DNA of 64,000 bases from Ahaetulla prasina (GCF_028640845.1 NC_080546.1:56183409-56247408), one strand, 5' to 3'. Positions 42,341 through 55,250 are shown, counted from the stretch's first letter. The notes: generated by a model from the sequence alone, not told the origin. Program-made: numbers and translations.

Positions 42341-45137
42341 GTATGCACGCCTCTTACCTCTTTAACACCTCTTTCTACAGATTTTAAATGTAAATTGATG
42401 AATGCAAGAAGTATTCTTAACAAATTACCTGAATTTATCCTCCTGCTAAACAGTGGTACATTTGACATTATATTTATTTGAAACATGGCTAATCTCTTCC
42501 ATCCCTGATTCCATCATTTTAAACAAAGAATATCAAGTTCACCGTTCAGATCGTGAAAACCGAAGAGGTGGTGGAGTGGCTATTTTCTATAAAAGTCACT
42601 TAATCTAAAAACATACAAGTTGCCCACAAACTTTCTCTTCCTGAAACTATTGTATGTGATCTATCATCTAATACCGCACTTGATTCATTCTATGCTACAG
42701 AGCCCCCGACTACGATATTACTCATGCTAATATTTTAACCTCATTACTAACTTGGGCTGCCTCTTGCCCATATCCACTCATCTTCCTGGGTGACCTAAAT
42801 TTACCTCTCATCAACTGGATAACTAACGAAAGTACAACTGATCCAATCCACACAACAATATACAACGCTGTTACTAACCTAGGTCTTGAACAACTTGTAA
42901 CCAATAATACAAGACTAAACAACTGCCTTGACCTCATCTTCTGCAACAATAACAATACCATTTATGGACTACAAATAAGAGAACCCTTTTCCAACAGTGA
43001 TCATTGCATGATTGACTTCCATCTTAATATACGTTGTGACTTAAACCATCATATCAATAGCATTCCCATTTACAACTTCAAAAAAGCCAATTATGACTCT
43101 ATAAACAATGATCTTTCATTTCTAGACTGGCAAAATCTGTTCTCAACCTGTATAACTGCTGAAGACCACTATAGAGTTTTTCTACTCGAAATCAACAGAG
43201 TCATCGAACTATATGTACCACTAACTACCATCAAGATTAGGAAAAGCAAACTACCCATATCAATAAAAAAGCTTCAATCTAAAAGATCCTCTGGAAAAGA
43301 AACAAAAGGGCTATGTAGCTAATTTTAAAAAGCTACAGAACTATATGCAACCAAATAAAACTGAATGCACAAATTACCACACCAAGCAAGAAGAGGATCT
43401 TCTGCGCACAAATTCAATCGTGCCTTCTATAATTTTGTCAACAACAAGCTTAAAACTCTAGACGCATGCCACCTCTAGAAGATCCTGATGGCAATGAATA
43501 CAATGATGAAGAATCTAGAGCAAACCTCTTTAATAAATTCTTTGCATCAGTTTTTGTCAACAGTGATGGCACTCATCCAACATTCCAAATTTGTACAATC
43601 AATGAGCATGACAACTTAACAATTGTTGATTTTACAGAAGAAAATGTTGGTAAAGCTCTAAGTAAATTGAAGCCATCTCTATCCATTGGACCTGATGGTC
43701 TTTGTGCTTACTTTTTAAAAAACTCTCTAGTAATCTAGCAGAACCCTAAGTATAATCTTTAATATAGCCTTTAGAACCAGTTCTCTTCCCAGTCTCTGGT
43801 CGCTAGCCACAGTCATTCCAGTTTTCAAAAAAGGCGACCCCAGCTTAGTTGATAATTATAGACCTATCTCCCTATGTTGCGTCGCCTGCAAGGTTATGGA
43901 ATCCATCATCAACCAATCCATTACCTTACACTTAGAAATGCACAACCTTCTCTCAAATAAACAATTTGGCTTCAGGAAAAATTATCATGCAATCTACAAC
44001 TTCTCTACTGTAAAACCTATGGACTACTAATCTTGATCTAGGTAAATCAATAGATGCAATATACATAGACTTCTGCAAAGCTTTTGACTCAGTAGTACAT
44101 GATAAACTTCTCCTAAAATTAAAATCCTATGGCATTTCAGGACCCTTACACCACTGGATATCTGCTTTTTTGTCAAACAGACAACAAATAGTTAAAATTG
44201 GTAATGCTCTTTCAAATCCTGTTCCTGTCAAGAGTGGTGTTCCTCAAGGCAGCGTTCTTGGACCTACTCTCTTTATAATATACATAAATGATCTTTGTAT
44301 TGATATTTCAAGTAACTGTGTTCTCTTTGCTGATGATGTCAAACTTTTCAACACCACTGACAATGCATCCACAATTCAAAAGGACCTTGATCATCTATCT
44401 GCCTGGTCTAAAATTTGGCAACTACAAATTTCAACCAGTAAATGCTCAGTCTTGCACATTGGAAGAAAGAACCCAATCACAAAGTACATGCTTGATGGAC
44501 ATTGCCTCGCAGATGACCCCACCCTGTCAAAGACCTTGGAGTTTTACATCTAACGATTTAAGTTCCAAAGCCCACTGCAACTACATAGCTAAGAAGGCTC
44601 TAAGAGTTGTCAACTTAATTTTACGTAGCTTCTTTTCAAAAAACACCACGCTACTGACCAGAGCATATAAAACATTTGTTAGGCCAATTCTTGATTACTG
44701 CTCTCCTGTCTGGAACCCTTACCATATATCTGACATCAACACAGTTGAGCGTGTCCAAAGGTATTTTACGAGAAGAATTCTCCATTCCTCTGAAACTAAT
44801 AAAATACCTTATTCCACCAGACTTGATATCTTGGGTCTAGAAAACTTGGAACTTCGTCGCCTGACTGGATCTGGGTTTAGCATATAAAATCATCCGTTGT
44901 AATGTCCTTCCTGTCAATGACTTTTTTAGTTTCAATAACAATATCACAAGAGCTACAAACAGATTCAAACTCAATGTCAACCGTTCCAGTTTAGATTGCA
45001 GAAAACACGATTTCTGTAACAGAATTGTATATACTTGGAATGCATTACCTGACTCTGTGGTTTCTTCTCATAACCCCAAAGGTTTCACTCAAAAACTGTC
45101 CACGGTTGACCTCACCACTTTCCTAAGAGGACTCTAA
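42341..45137 (+). pseudogene. LINE-A ORF2, copy 2
   Basis: Readable pieces in several frames: endonuclease CKLMNARS (42393), IFLGDLNLPLINW (about 42780), FSNSDHCMIDFHLNI (43008); RT GPDGLCAYFLK (43690), IYIDFCKAFDSVVHDKL (44060), [17 protein letters not shown] at 44326-44337; C-terminus RRILHSSETNKIPYSTRLD (44775). At least five frameshifts. The intact FADD contrasts with FADN in copies 1 and 3. Confidence 0.87.
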
Positions 45138-45514
45138 AGGGGCGTGCATAAGAGCACAAACGTGCCTACCGTTCCTGTCCTACTGTTTCTTTCCCTATGT
45201 ATATACACGTTTTTAGTACCTCATTTCTCCTCATATATACGTTCATATATTTATAACCTTTTATGTAACGCTTGTATATATTGTTATGACAAATAAATAA
45301 ATAAATAAATAAATAAATAAATGGAAACATCACAGTTAGGAACAGGGTATGCAGAAATACACATACAATGGAAACTCTGTCTGCTTGCTACTTTTACTTG
45401 TACATGATCCAATTCTTAGAAGAATCTACATCTACAAGTTTATGTTGTTTATCTAAGAGATTATATGGCTAATGCAAAGCAGAATTATCTGACCATTGCC
45501 ATAGTGATTCCCAA

Positions 45515-45515
<1 letters not shown>

Positions 45516-45582
<67 letters not shown>

Positions 45583-45808
45583 TTGTATACCGCCCATCTC
45601 CCGAAGGACTCAGGGCGGTTCACAGTCAAAAACAACAGAAAAACATATAATACATAAAAAAAAACCTAAAAGAATAGACAGTTAAATTCAATTGATGCTC
45701 TAACTTTTAAATACAAATTTAAAACCTCATTTAAACCCTTTTTTTTTTTATAATCCCAAATTTAAAACTACGTTCAAGCTAGTCCTGCTCTTCGAAAGTT
45801 GAAGACAT
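45516..45808 (-). mobile_element. L2-like LINE, 3' end
   Basis: Minus-strand 3' UTR: ATT repeats (45516-45580) as tail, then TATACCGCCCATCTCCCGAAGGACTCAGGGCGG and downstream text matching 54655-54845, ending GCTAGTCCTGCTCTTCGAA. 5'-truncated just before the coding end. Confidence 0.8.
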
Positions 45809-45976
45809 TGAAGACAGCTGATCTAGCATTCAACAGTTCAACACTATTTCTGATGTATATACCCATAAATAGATTACATTAATGCATCCCATGGACTGCT
45901 TGGTTCAGTAGTAAAAAAAAAAGTATTGGGACAACTATTGGGTAAATAATCCTATTGAAAAAACTTGATATTGTGA

Positions 45977-45980
<4 letters not shown>

Positions 45981-46061
<81 letters not shown>

Positions 46062-46062
46062 G
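45981..46062. repeat. AAT microsatellite, CR1 tail
   Basis: About 27 AAT units (ATT on the element strand) directly at the 3' end of the CR1 that follows. Confidence 0.95.
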
Positions 46063-46124
46063 CAACAGAGTTGGAAGGGACCTTGGAGGCCTTCTAGTCC
46101 AACCCCCTGCCCAAGCAGGAAACC

Positions 46125-49031
46125 CTACGCCATCTCAGACAGATGGTTATCCAACATTTTCTTTAAAAATTCCAGTGTTGGAGCATTCACAACTTCTGCA
46201 GGCAAGTTGTTTCACTTATTAATTGTTTTAACTGTCAGGAAATTTCTCCTTGGTTCTAAGTTGTTTCTTTTCTTGATCAGTTTCCACCCATTCTTGTTCT
46301 ACCCTCAGGTGCTTTGGAGAGCAGCCCGACTCCCTCTTCTTTGTGGCAACCCCTGAGATATTGGAACACAGCTATCATGTCTTCCCAAACCTTTTTTTAA
46401 TTAAACTAGGCATACCCAGTTCCTGCAACCGTTCTTCATATGTTTTAGCCTCCAGTCCCGTAATCATCTTTGTTGCTCTTCTCTGCACTCTTTCTAGAGT
46501 CTCAGCATCTTTTTTACATCACGGCAACCAAAACTGGATGCAATATTCCAAGTGTGGCCTTAACAAGGCATTATAAAGTGGCACTAACACTTCACATGAT
46601 CTTGATTCTATCCTTCTTTTTATGCAGCCCAGAAGTGTGTTGGCTTTTTTAGCAGCTGCTGCACACTGCTGGCTCATATCTAAGTGGTTGTCCACTAGGA
46701 TTCCAAGATCCCTCTCACAGGTACTACTATTGAGCAAGGTACCACATATACAGTACCTGTGCATTTTGGGGTTTTTTGCCTAAATGTAGAACCTTACTTT
46801 TTTCACTGTTGAATTTCATTTTGTTAGATAGCGCCCAATGTTCAAGTCCGTCAAGATCCTTCGGTAACTTGAGCCTATCTTCTGGAGTGTTGGCTATTCC
46901 TGCCAACTTGGTGTCATCTGCAAATTTGATGAGTTCCCCATCTATCCCCTCGTCCAAGTCATTGATGAAGATGTTGAAGAGTACTGGGCCTAAAACAGAG
47001 CCTTGGGGTACTCCACTGCATACTTCCCTCCATGTGGATGTAGTTCCGTTGAGTGCGGTTGGTCAGCCAGTTACGAATCCATCTGGTGGTGGTGCTGTCT
47101 AACCCACATTTTTCTACTTTATCTAGTAGTAGGTTATGGTCTACTTTATCAAATGCTTTACTGAAGTCCAAGTAAATTATATCGACAGCATTCCTCTGGT
47201 CTACTAATTTTGTCATTTTGTCAAAGAATGCAATAAGATTAGTCTGGCATGATCTGTTTTTGACAAACCCATGTTGGCTTTTGGTTATTACTTTGTTTGC
47301 TTCTAGGTGTTCGGTGATTCGTTGCTTGATTATCTTTTCCAGAATCTTCCCCGGTATTGATGTCAGGCTGATAGGTCTGTAGTTTCCTGGATCTGTTTTT
47401 CCTTTTTGAAGATGGGAACTACATCAGCTCTTTTCCAGTCCTCTGGCAGCTCCCTGTGCTCAGGATCTTTGAAAGATATAGTTCAGTGGTTCTGAGATCC
47501 GTCTGCCAGTTCCTTCAGAACCTTGGGGTGTAATCCATCCGGTCCTGGTGATTTGAACTCGTCTAGGGTAGACAGGTGTTCACTTACCATTTTCTTCCCT
47601 ATTTTAACTTGTGTTTCTAATCTGTTTTTTGTAGTGCTGTTTTTGATAGGTTGGATTTTTTCCTTTTGTGTAAAGACAGATGCAAAATATGAGTTAAGTA
47701 CATCTGCTTTCTCCCTGTTGCTTGTCATCTTCTTGCCACTTTCTCCCAGCAATGGGCCAATTGTTTCCTTGACTTTTTTCTTGTTTTTAACATGTTGGAA
47801 GAAGCTTTTTGTTATTTTTTACTTCTGTCACTAGCCTTTGTTCATTGTGAGCCTTAGCTTTCCTCACTTCATCTTTACAGGCTCGGGCTGTTGCTGATAT
47901 TCTGCCTTAGTTATTTGCCCCTCTTTCCACTTTTTATATTTGTCCTTTTTGTCTTTCAATTTGTCAGATAGTTCTTTATGCATCCATGCTGGTTTCTTTT
48001 GAGATCTATTATTTTTCTTCTTCATTGGTATTGTGTTAGACTGCGCTTTTATAATCTCACTTTTCAAAATTTCCCAAGCTTCTTGAGTTGTTTTCCCCCT
48101 GAGGATTCTCATCCATTGAATCCTTCTCAAGCTCTCTCTAAGTTTATTGAAATTAGCTCTCTTAAAGTCCAAGACTCTAGTTTGACTTTGTTCTACTACT
48201 TGTATTTGCTTAATGTTGAATTCCAATATTGCGTGATCACTTGCCCCCAAGGTTCCTGTAGCTTCAACACCTTCTATCATTTCATCTCTGTTAGTGAGAA
48301 TTAAGTCCAATATGGCTGATCCCCTTGTTGCCTTCTCTATTTTTTGGGAAACAAAGTTGTCTGCTAGGTTTGTTAGGAACCTGTTGGATCTTCCACTTGG
48401 TGCAGAGTTTGTCTCCCAGTTGATGTCAGGGTAGTTAAAATCCCCCATTACTACTGTGATGTGCTTCCTACATACCTTAGTTAGCTGACTAGCAAAAAGT
48501 TCATCTACTTCCTCTGTTTGGTTGGGTGGCCTATAGTATAGACCTATGGCAATATGGTTTTATATTGACCCAAATACATTCAAGATGATTTTCATCATTG
48601 TTGTGCTCTATTTCTGTAGAGATGTAGTTATTTCTTATATATAGTGCAACTCCACCTCCTCTTTTATTTGGTCTATTTCTTTTAAATAATTTATATCCCT
48701 CTAGCTGTATGTTCCATTTGTCAGTTTCATCCCACCAAGTTTCCGTAATGGCAACAATATCATATCTACCCTCATTTACTTGAATTTCTAATTCACCCTG
48801 TTTATTCTTCATACTCTGTGCATTGATGTATAGACATTTGAGTCCATTTGGATTGACCTTGTGTTTACTGTCTACATAACCTGTGTTGACTGCCCCTACT
48901 TTCTTGCCACCTGTTGGTTTAGTGCACATGGTACGGCACTCACTGTTAAATGCTTGGTTTTGCTTGATAGCATGGTTGATAGTCTTACCCATACAGACAT
49001 CTATGTTACATGCACTGATAACCCTATTCAT
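46125..49031 (-). pseudogene. CR1 ORF2 (endonuclease and RT)
   Basis: Order along the minus strand: CLYINAQSMKNKQGELE and ITETWWDETDKW (endonuclease, 48531-49031), MGDFNYPDINWETN and GASDHAILEFNI (from 48448), KSPGPDGLHPKVLKELA (47483-47560), [17 protein letters not shown] (47160), [19 protein letters not shown] with FADD (46880-46940), [26 protein letters not shown] and the C-terminal WNNLP-like region at about 46200. At least five frame breaks separate these. Fits CR1 clade by FADDTKL and the LGIxVD motif. Confidence 0.92.
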
Positions 49032-49237
49032 TTTGGATTGCTGGGGACAGAAATTTTCTGCATCAATTAATTCTCTGTCCCCACTGTTCAGTTTAAATGT
49101 TTATCCAGAAAATCTGTGAATTTATTGCTAAGTAACTCAGTCCCCTTCTTTGATGGATGCAATCCATCTCTTTTACAATTTTCATTGGACCAGTTGCAGA
49201 GATTGTGATTAATAAAACCAAAGCCTTCCCTTTTACA

Positions 49238-50103
49238 TCACTCCTTTAGCCACACATTTAACTCCACTACACGCTGGCCTTTACTTTTTTGTTCCTTATC
49301 TACTGGTAAAACCTTTGAAAAGATAAGCCTACAACCTATACTATTAGATTCATGCCCCAAGCTCTGGAAATCATTCTGCACAGAAAGTACATCCTTTTGG
49401 GACAGATCATTTGTGCAAAGATGTATAATAGCATCAACATCAGAATCCTTACTGGCATTCTTGACTATCTTAAGAATACGCCTCTGTCTCTGCTGGCAGT
49501 AGCACCAGGTAGACACCTGAGCTCTTTCAAAACCTCCATATCCTTTCCTAAATTTACATCCCTTACAATTGAATCCCCAATCAGAAGGTGGCTTCTCTTT
49601 TTGGATACCGTGCTCTTCTTGTGTGACCGATCTGTAATACCTGATTCACACTTTTCCAACGTAAGTTCTTCATCTCGGACCATAATCCCCTGATTGTTTG
49701 AGTTATCAGTATCACAAGTACCTTGATCTGTCACTTTAGTGTCCCTATTAAGGTCAGCAAGGGCACTATATCTGTTATACTGGGACACTGCAAAAGCTTT
49801 GTGTTTATGGTTCACAGCTCTCACCCTGCCAGATCCCACGGTTGTCCATATTGCCCTTCTCCTGCAGGATCTTTGTGGTAGAGGGGGCTGATGGCACAGC
49901 AGCTGGAATGGATGAATTGGGCACCTAATTTCTGCTTGGAGAGCATAGATGAGAGATTCTAGATAGGTAATCTGTCCACGTAGACTGCTAATTTGTTTAC
50001 AAAGAGGACAGTACCCAAATTTGAAAAGAGTACTGCGAAAGACAGCTGCAAAACAAGTATTGCACTGAACTAAGCCAGTCTTTTTGAAATAGAATAAAAT
50101 CAC
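49238..50103 (-). pseudogene. CR1 ORF1 with zinc finger, coiled coil and esterase-like domain
   Basis: Two overlapping frames. The first (50103-49465) has CNTCFAAVF...YCPLCKQ, paired Cys motifs like a zinc finger, then a leucine-spaced helix (ISSLRGQITYLESLIYALQ) and, after a linker, IGDSIVRDVNL and LRCLPGATA. The second (49516-49238) continues IIHLCTNDLSQKDV. GDS...TND is the SGNH-esterase-like signature reported for CR1 ORF1; HLCTND has Cys where Gly is usual. The protein is thought to bind element RNA and lipid or membrane. One frameshift near 49490 breaks it. Confidence 0.82.
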
Positions 50104-50621
50104 AATCTCAAGTGGACTAACCCTGAATATATTATTGAATATATTATTGCTATTTTTGATTTATAGTGATTAGATTAGATTCATGCACTGTTAGGCGCAT
50201 GGGTCGTGAAAATGAGTATGAAATGGAGGCAGTTTCTCACCCCCAATCACTCTTCACAGCAGCAGCTCCACCCACATGCTTCTCTGAAGTAAAATGAGAA
50301 TGAAAATCTGGGATATATATGGGATCCACTGACCATAATTTCCTCATGTATATATGTAATCCTTTGCTGATAGCTACATGCTTGTGCTATTTTAAGTAGA
50401 AAAAACTACCATGGAAGCACTGGTCTCTAGTTATCTTCTATATTTATTCTCTGAATGCCACTAAGCATCCAATGGATCTAGATATAATCTTAGAAAGATA
50501 GATGGTCTTGCAGTTGAAAATAAGTCTTTTAAATTGAAGTCTTCCAAAAGAAGGAAGGAAAGAAGGGAAAAATCATATTGCTTTTAGCTTATTGAATGCA
50601 GTAATAAACTGGGAAAAAATT

Positions 50622-50746
50622 TATTTATTTATTTTATTTTGTCACACAGTATATATAAGCATAAGCATGTAATAACTATACAATATATAAGTATATATAT
50701 AAGTATGAGTATGTAATAACTATATTAATTGGATATAACGAAAATG
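50622..50746 (-). mobile_element. LINE-A 3' UTR fragment
   Basis: Complement of 10780-10880: TTATTTATTTTATTTTGTC tail, TATATAAGCATAAGCATG and ATTAATTGGATATAACG. Only the last 125 bp of the family is present. Confidence 0.75.
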
Positions 50747-50753
50747 ATGGCCG

Positions 50754-50833
50754 AATCTGATAAACTGGTATCAGAAAGAATCTGATAAACTGATACCAGT
50801 TTATCAGAATCTGATAAACTGGTATCAGAAAGT
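50754..50833. repeat. Local direct and inverted repeats
   Basis: AATCTGATAAACTGGTATCAG occurs twice directly (50755, 50811) with its near complement CTGATACCAGTTTATCAG between them (50796). Confidence 0.9.
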
Positions 50834-51030
50834 TGGAACATTTGGGTAGGGATGGAAGCAACCCCATGGACTGAATAAAGGCTTGAATTTAAATGGAAAT
50901 AGCTGTAAAAGTACAAATGGAAGAACTGGGACAGTGAGAAGAATAACCCAATGAGTGGAGAAAGTCTGAGCCAGTCTGTGTAATAAATCATTAAAGCTGA
51001 TGGACCTGGTTGTGTGGAATAAGAACAGAT

Positions 51031-51320
51031 AGTCCTCATTTAGTCATAATTGGGACTCACACCTTGGTCAGTAAGTGAAGCAGTTGCTAAGTGAAACCAC
51101 AACTGTGATTATCATCTTACTTCACCTTTCCTTTGCTTTACAGATCTGTGAAGGTTGTAAATGCAAAGAGTAAATGCAAAGACTGGTCACAAATTTACTA
51201 TTTTATGACCATTGTCACTGTGAGCTATCACTAAAGTACCGTTGCTAAACCAGAACCACTGTACTTCTCATGTATTAGGAAAATGGTGACAAGAGTTTGG
51301 GTGTGAATAAAGAGGGACTG
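51031..51320 (+). mobile_element. TIR-bearing interspersed repeat
   Basis: Starts AGTCCTCATTTAGTCATAATTGGGAC and ends ATAAAGAGGGACT, imperfect inverted ends. The internal GTTGCTAAGTGAAAC text resembles a common squamate repeat (AGTCCTCGACTTACGACC...). Likely a non-autonomous DNA transposon; superfamily unknown. Confidence 0.5.
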
Positions 51321-53695
51321 TTATAGATTCAGACAAGTAGGATTTTTGTTTGGATACTCAGATCTCATCTCTGTTCAGATTTTGGTGCAAATTCTTTTAA
51401 TCTCACAGATTTGCTTTCTTGAAATGAAAATTTTGGGTCCACCCAGCTGATTCTTAAGAATTTCTATCCAAAGATACAGTTTCTCAGATACAATTACTCA
51501 GAATTGTAGAAATATATGCAAATACATATACCAGATTTACTCATAATCAATTAAAGTATCTCAATAAACACATACAATCTATTCCTGTGCATGTGGAAAG
51601 ATATGGACAGCATGCAGGAAGAGATTGGCTATGACTCTGGAGACACAGGGCAAAATCACAAAGCCCTGAAATCCTTCATATGTTATTTGAATATAAAGTG
51701 GTCACTCAAATCCTATACATATATACCATTTCTAAATATCATACTAATGTAAACCTGGGTGATTCTTCCTTAAAATGTAATTTTACTTGCCTAATAATTA
51801 AGTTATGATCTCAAAGAATATGGCCAACTGAGGTCAACTGTGATGGTCTTATCATACAGCAGTTCCTAATGCACATAACTAACATATCTAAGCTACTACT
51901 CAAATGATACACCCTGCTAGGTTGACCACCAGTCACAGCAGTAACTGAGCAAACTATATAACTTAACAATAATATAATTATTTTCCAATGGAAAATAAAG
52001 AAGGTGTTTCATATAAATAGAAATATAGTTATGATATAACAGCAGGAGGGGTTGCCTGCTGCTGTTACATCTGTTACTCCATTCCTTCTTATTCCCATTG
52101 CTCCTTGCCCATCTGTTCTCTGGCAAGTCGGTGAGCAGATGGGAGAAAGGATGAGAAATGGAATCCATGAAAGAACATGGTAACTTCTCTGACGGCATCC
52201 GTAACATTGCTGTTGTGCATCAGCAACCATGGCAACCTTACCTACTGCATCAATACTATTAAGATTAAACTTCTGGTCCCAATTTAGTAGCACTACTGGT
52301 GGAGTCAAAACCAGAGTAACATGAAATGTGCAAAAACATCTGAAATATTAAAATGTCTCACTTTTCATATATTGCTATATTTAGCATCTTTAAATTTAAA
52401 AAAAAAACAGTGTGAACATAACCTTGCAGTAATTATACAGTGCTTAAAAAGATGTTGAATACTGCACAATTTAGTGACACTTGCAAATAGTTCAGCCTAC
52501 TTCTTTCATTCTAGACACATTGATTGGGTAATTATTTATTATATGTGATTTGCTATGAGACCTGATAAAGTTATAAGCACTTTTCACAATTTCCATGCTG
52601 TGATTTTCTGTAATGAGTGCTATTTTGGCCTACTATCATGAGAACTGTTGAAATGATAAGCACTTTTAAAAACCGGCAGCCTGTGATATTTAAATAATTC
52701 CTGTAAATTTAAGTGAGCTGTTAATGGAGGAAATGGTTTTAAATAATTTATGCCTCTTGATTTATATTATATTATGATTTTAAGGCTGACTGAAATGTCT
52801 TTTTCTCATTTATATTTGAATGTAACTTATTCCATTAATTTAATATTCAACAATAACACTCTTTTATAAAAAATGTTCATAGGTTTAACCTATGTGTTTC
52901 TGTGTCCAATAAAGGATGTTGCCTGCCAGCACTACTTTCAATTATCTATGCAAAATAGAGAATAAGTGAATACAAATCTATGATAGGAAACATCAGAAAT
53001 CAGAAAAAAGTAGATAAATATTTCAGTCACCCACAAAACTATTGCTAATCAAAAACAAAAATACCACTTTTCAACAAAGGAATTGTTTTAGGAGACTCAT
53101 TATGAAATTGCTGAAAGGGGAAAAAACTTAAATTTATGTTAGGGTTTTCTTTAGATTGATGGTAATACTTTTGACTTTGGCCATATACTGAATATTCAGA
53201 TCAGCTTTCTTAAAACCACAACTTGTCTTGGTCATTCAATAAGCTGAAGAGTTTGCCCTCATACAAATGAAAGAATAAAATCCATGACAGAAAAAAAAAG
53301 ATTCTCAAATCCTGACATAAAGTGTAAACAAAATAGCATGTTTAAATCTCAGAAATATATGAAATTGGCATAGTTATTATCATCATTTTCAGTTGTTGTA
53401 ATTCAGTTTATATACTTTAGATTAGCATGTCTGTACATTTTGCTGGTACTTTGATATTTCCTATTTGCTCTGTAAAGTTTTAGAGATTTAAAACATCCCA
53501 TAATGTTGAACTGAAGTAGAAACTATACTGAGACAACCACAGTAGCAGGAATGAGAATACACTTTGCATGTCTACCTAAATGTTCTCTATCTTTAGAAAT
53601 AGACACTAATCATATTAATCTTGGTTTGCTTATAAAGTCATCATGGTTATTATATTAAAAGTTAATGTATACAGTCTCTTTGTATAATAGCAGTT
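51321..53695. other. Unassigned AT-rich DNA
   Basis: No recognised gene or element. Confidence 0.4.
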
Positions 53696-53697
53696 AC

Positions 53698-54634
53698 TAT
53701 TTCCTGTCAAATAGACAACAAGTGGTCAAAATTGGCAATGCACTATCAAATCTTGTTCCTGTAAAGAGTGGCGTTCCCTAAGGCAGCGTTCTTGGACCAA
53801 CACTCTTCATTTTATACATTAATGATCTCTGTGACCATATTACTAGTGATTGTGTCCTTTTTGCTGACAACATCAAACTATTTAACACCAGCAACAATAC
53901 AACTACCCTTCAAAAAGATCTTGACTTTGTATCTCAATGGTCTAAAACGTGGCAACTTCAAATCTCAACCATTAAATGTTTAGTATTACATATTGGAAAA
54001 AAGAAAAGAAAAAGCTTGATATACATTACCTTACAGATGACCCCCACCCTGTTAAAGACCTCAGAGTTTTCATATCAGATGATCTAAGTGCCAAAGCCCA
54101 CTGCAACTACATAGCAAAAAAGGTTCTAAAAGTTGTAAACCTAATTTTGCGTAGCTTCTTTTCCAAAAACTCTACACTACTAACCAGAGCATACAAAGCA
54201 TTTGCTAGACCTATTCTTGAATACAGCTCACCTGTCTGGAACCCATACCACATCTCTGACATTAATACAATTGAACGAATCCAGAAATATTTTACAAGAA
54301 GAGTTCTCCGCTCCTCTGTAGACAACAAAATACCTTATACCACCAGACTTGAAATCCTGGGATTAGAAAATTTAGAACTCCGCCGACTTCGACAAGACCT
54401 GTGTTTAACACACAGAATCATCTATTGCAATGTCCTTCCTGTAAAAGACTACTTCAGCTTCAATCGCAATAATACAAGAGAAACAATAGATTCAAACTTA
54501 ATGTCAACCGCTTCAATCTTGATTGCAGAAAATATGACTTTTGTAACAGACTTGTTAATGCTTGGAATACACTACCTGACTCTGTGGTCTCTTCTCGAAC
54601 TCCCAAAAGCTTTAAACAAAAACTGTCTACCATT
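53698..54634 (+). mobile_element. LINE-A copy 3, left piece
   Basis: 5'-truncated; begins within RT (FLSNRQQVVKIGNALSN). GVP is followed by a stop (53776-53778) in place of Gln, then GSVLGPTLFILYINDL, FADN at 53860-53871, and the C-terminal frame 53976-54630. Broken at ATT 54632-54634 by an L2-like insertion and resumed at 55251. Confidence 0.88.
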
Positions 54635-55250
54635 TATTTATTTATTTATTAATCGAACTTATATACCGCACCATCTCCCGTAGGACTCAGGGCGGTTCAC
54701 AGGCATATTAAAACAGTACAATAAATAAAATTAAAACCCAATTAAAACTAGATAATATCATGGCCTGATCACTAAAAAATAAAAAACCTATAAAAACCCC
54801 ATTAAAATATGTTAAAACCTTTTATCTTAGGCTAGTCCTGCACGCTGAAACAATAGCGTCTTCAGTTCCCGTCTGAAGGTCCGGAGGTCGGGTAGTTGTC
54901 GTAATCCTGGAGGGAGCTCGTTCCACAGGGCTGGTGCCGCCACAGAGAAGGCCCTCCCCCTGGGGGCCGCCAACCTACATTGTTTGGTCGACGGCACCCT
55001 GAGGAGGCCCACTCTGTGGGAGCGCACAGGTCGTTGGGAGGCAATCGGCGGCAGAAGGCGGTCTCGAAGGTATCCCGGTCCTAAGCCATGGAGCGCTTTA
55101 AAGGTGGTCACCAAAACCTTGAATTGCACCCGAAAGACTACCGGTAGCCAGTGCAGGCCGCGCAGGATAGGTGTTATATGGGAGCAACGCGGTGCTCCCT
55201 CTATCACCCGCGCGGCCGCATTCTGGACTAACTGGAGCCTCCGGGTGCTC
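54635..55250 (-). mobile_element. L2-like LINE 3' end inserted in LINE-A
   Basis: A 616-bp 5'-truncated insertion: tail (ATTT repeats) at the left, then the 3' UTR and the C-terminus of ORF2 on the minus strand. Encoded residues run RRLQLVQNAAARVI to LKTLLFQRAGLA without a stop. It separates CTGTCTACCATT from GACCTCACCCC of LINE-A, which are contiguous in copy 1. Possible 3-bp duplication ATT. Confidence 0.9.
54827..55250 (-). CDS. L2-like ORF2 C-terminal fragment, open
   Basis: Open frame with GLHWLPVVFRVQFK, HGLGPGYLRDRLLPPIA and WNELPPGLRQLPDLRTFRRE. It has Gln where the long copy at 13430 has TAG, showing the wild-type residue. Function of this post-RT domain is not known to me; it is conserved between the copies. 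Confidence 0.8.

Larger units (their letters stand above)
42145..45322 (+). mobile_element. LINE-A, long copy 2
   Basis: Same order as copy 1: Gln/Pro-rich ORF1 end, TAG, endonuclease, RT, 3' UTR with GGGGCGTGCATAAGAGCAC (45138-45158) and AAAT tail (45292-45322). It begins directly at the right end of the probable solo LTR. More indels than copy 1, but the RT active site is FADD. Confidence 0.87.
46063..50110 (-). mobile_element. CR1 LINE, near full length
   Basis: About 4 kb on the minus strand: ORF1 (50103-49238), ORF2 (49031-46125) and a short 3' end (CAACAGAGTTGGAAGGGACC complement) next to AAT repeats. Protein motifs are typical CR1. Both ORFs are frameshifted. A second copy of the 3' half lies on the plus strand at 62595-63784. 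Confidence 0.92.

Noticed and set aside
45453..45650. Poly-Asn and poly-Ile frames
   Set aside because: Direct translation of an ATT/AAT microsatellite, the tail of an L2-like fragment.
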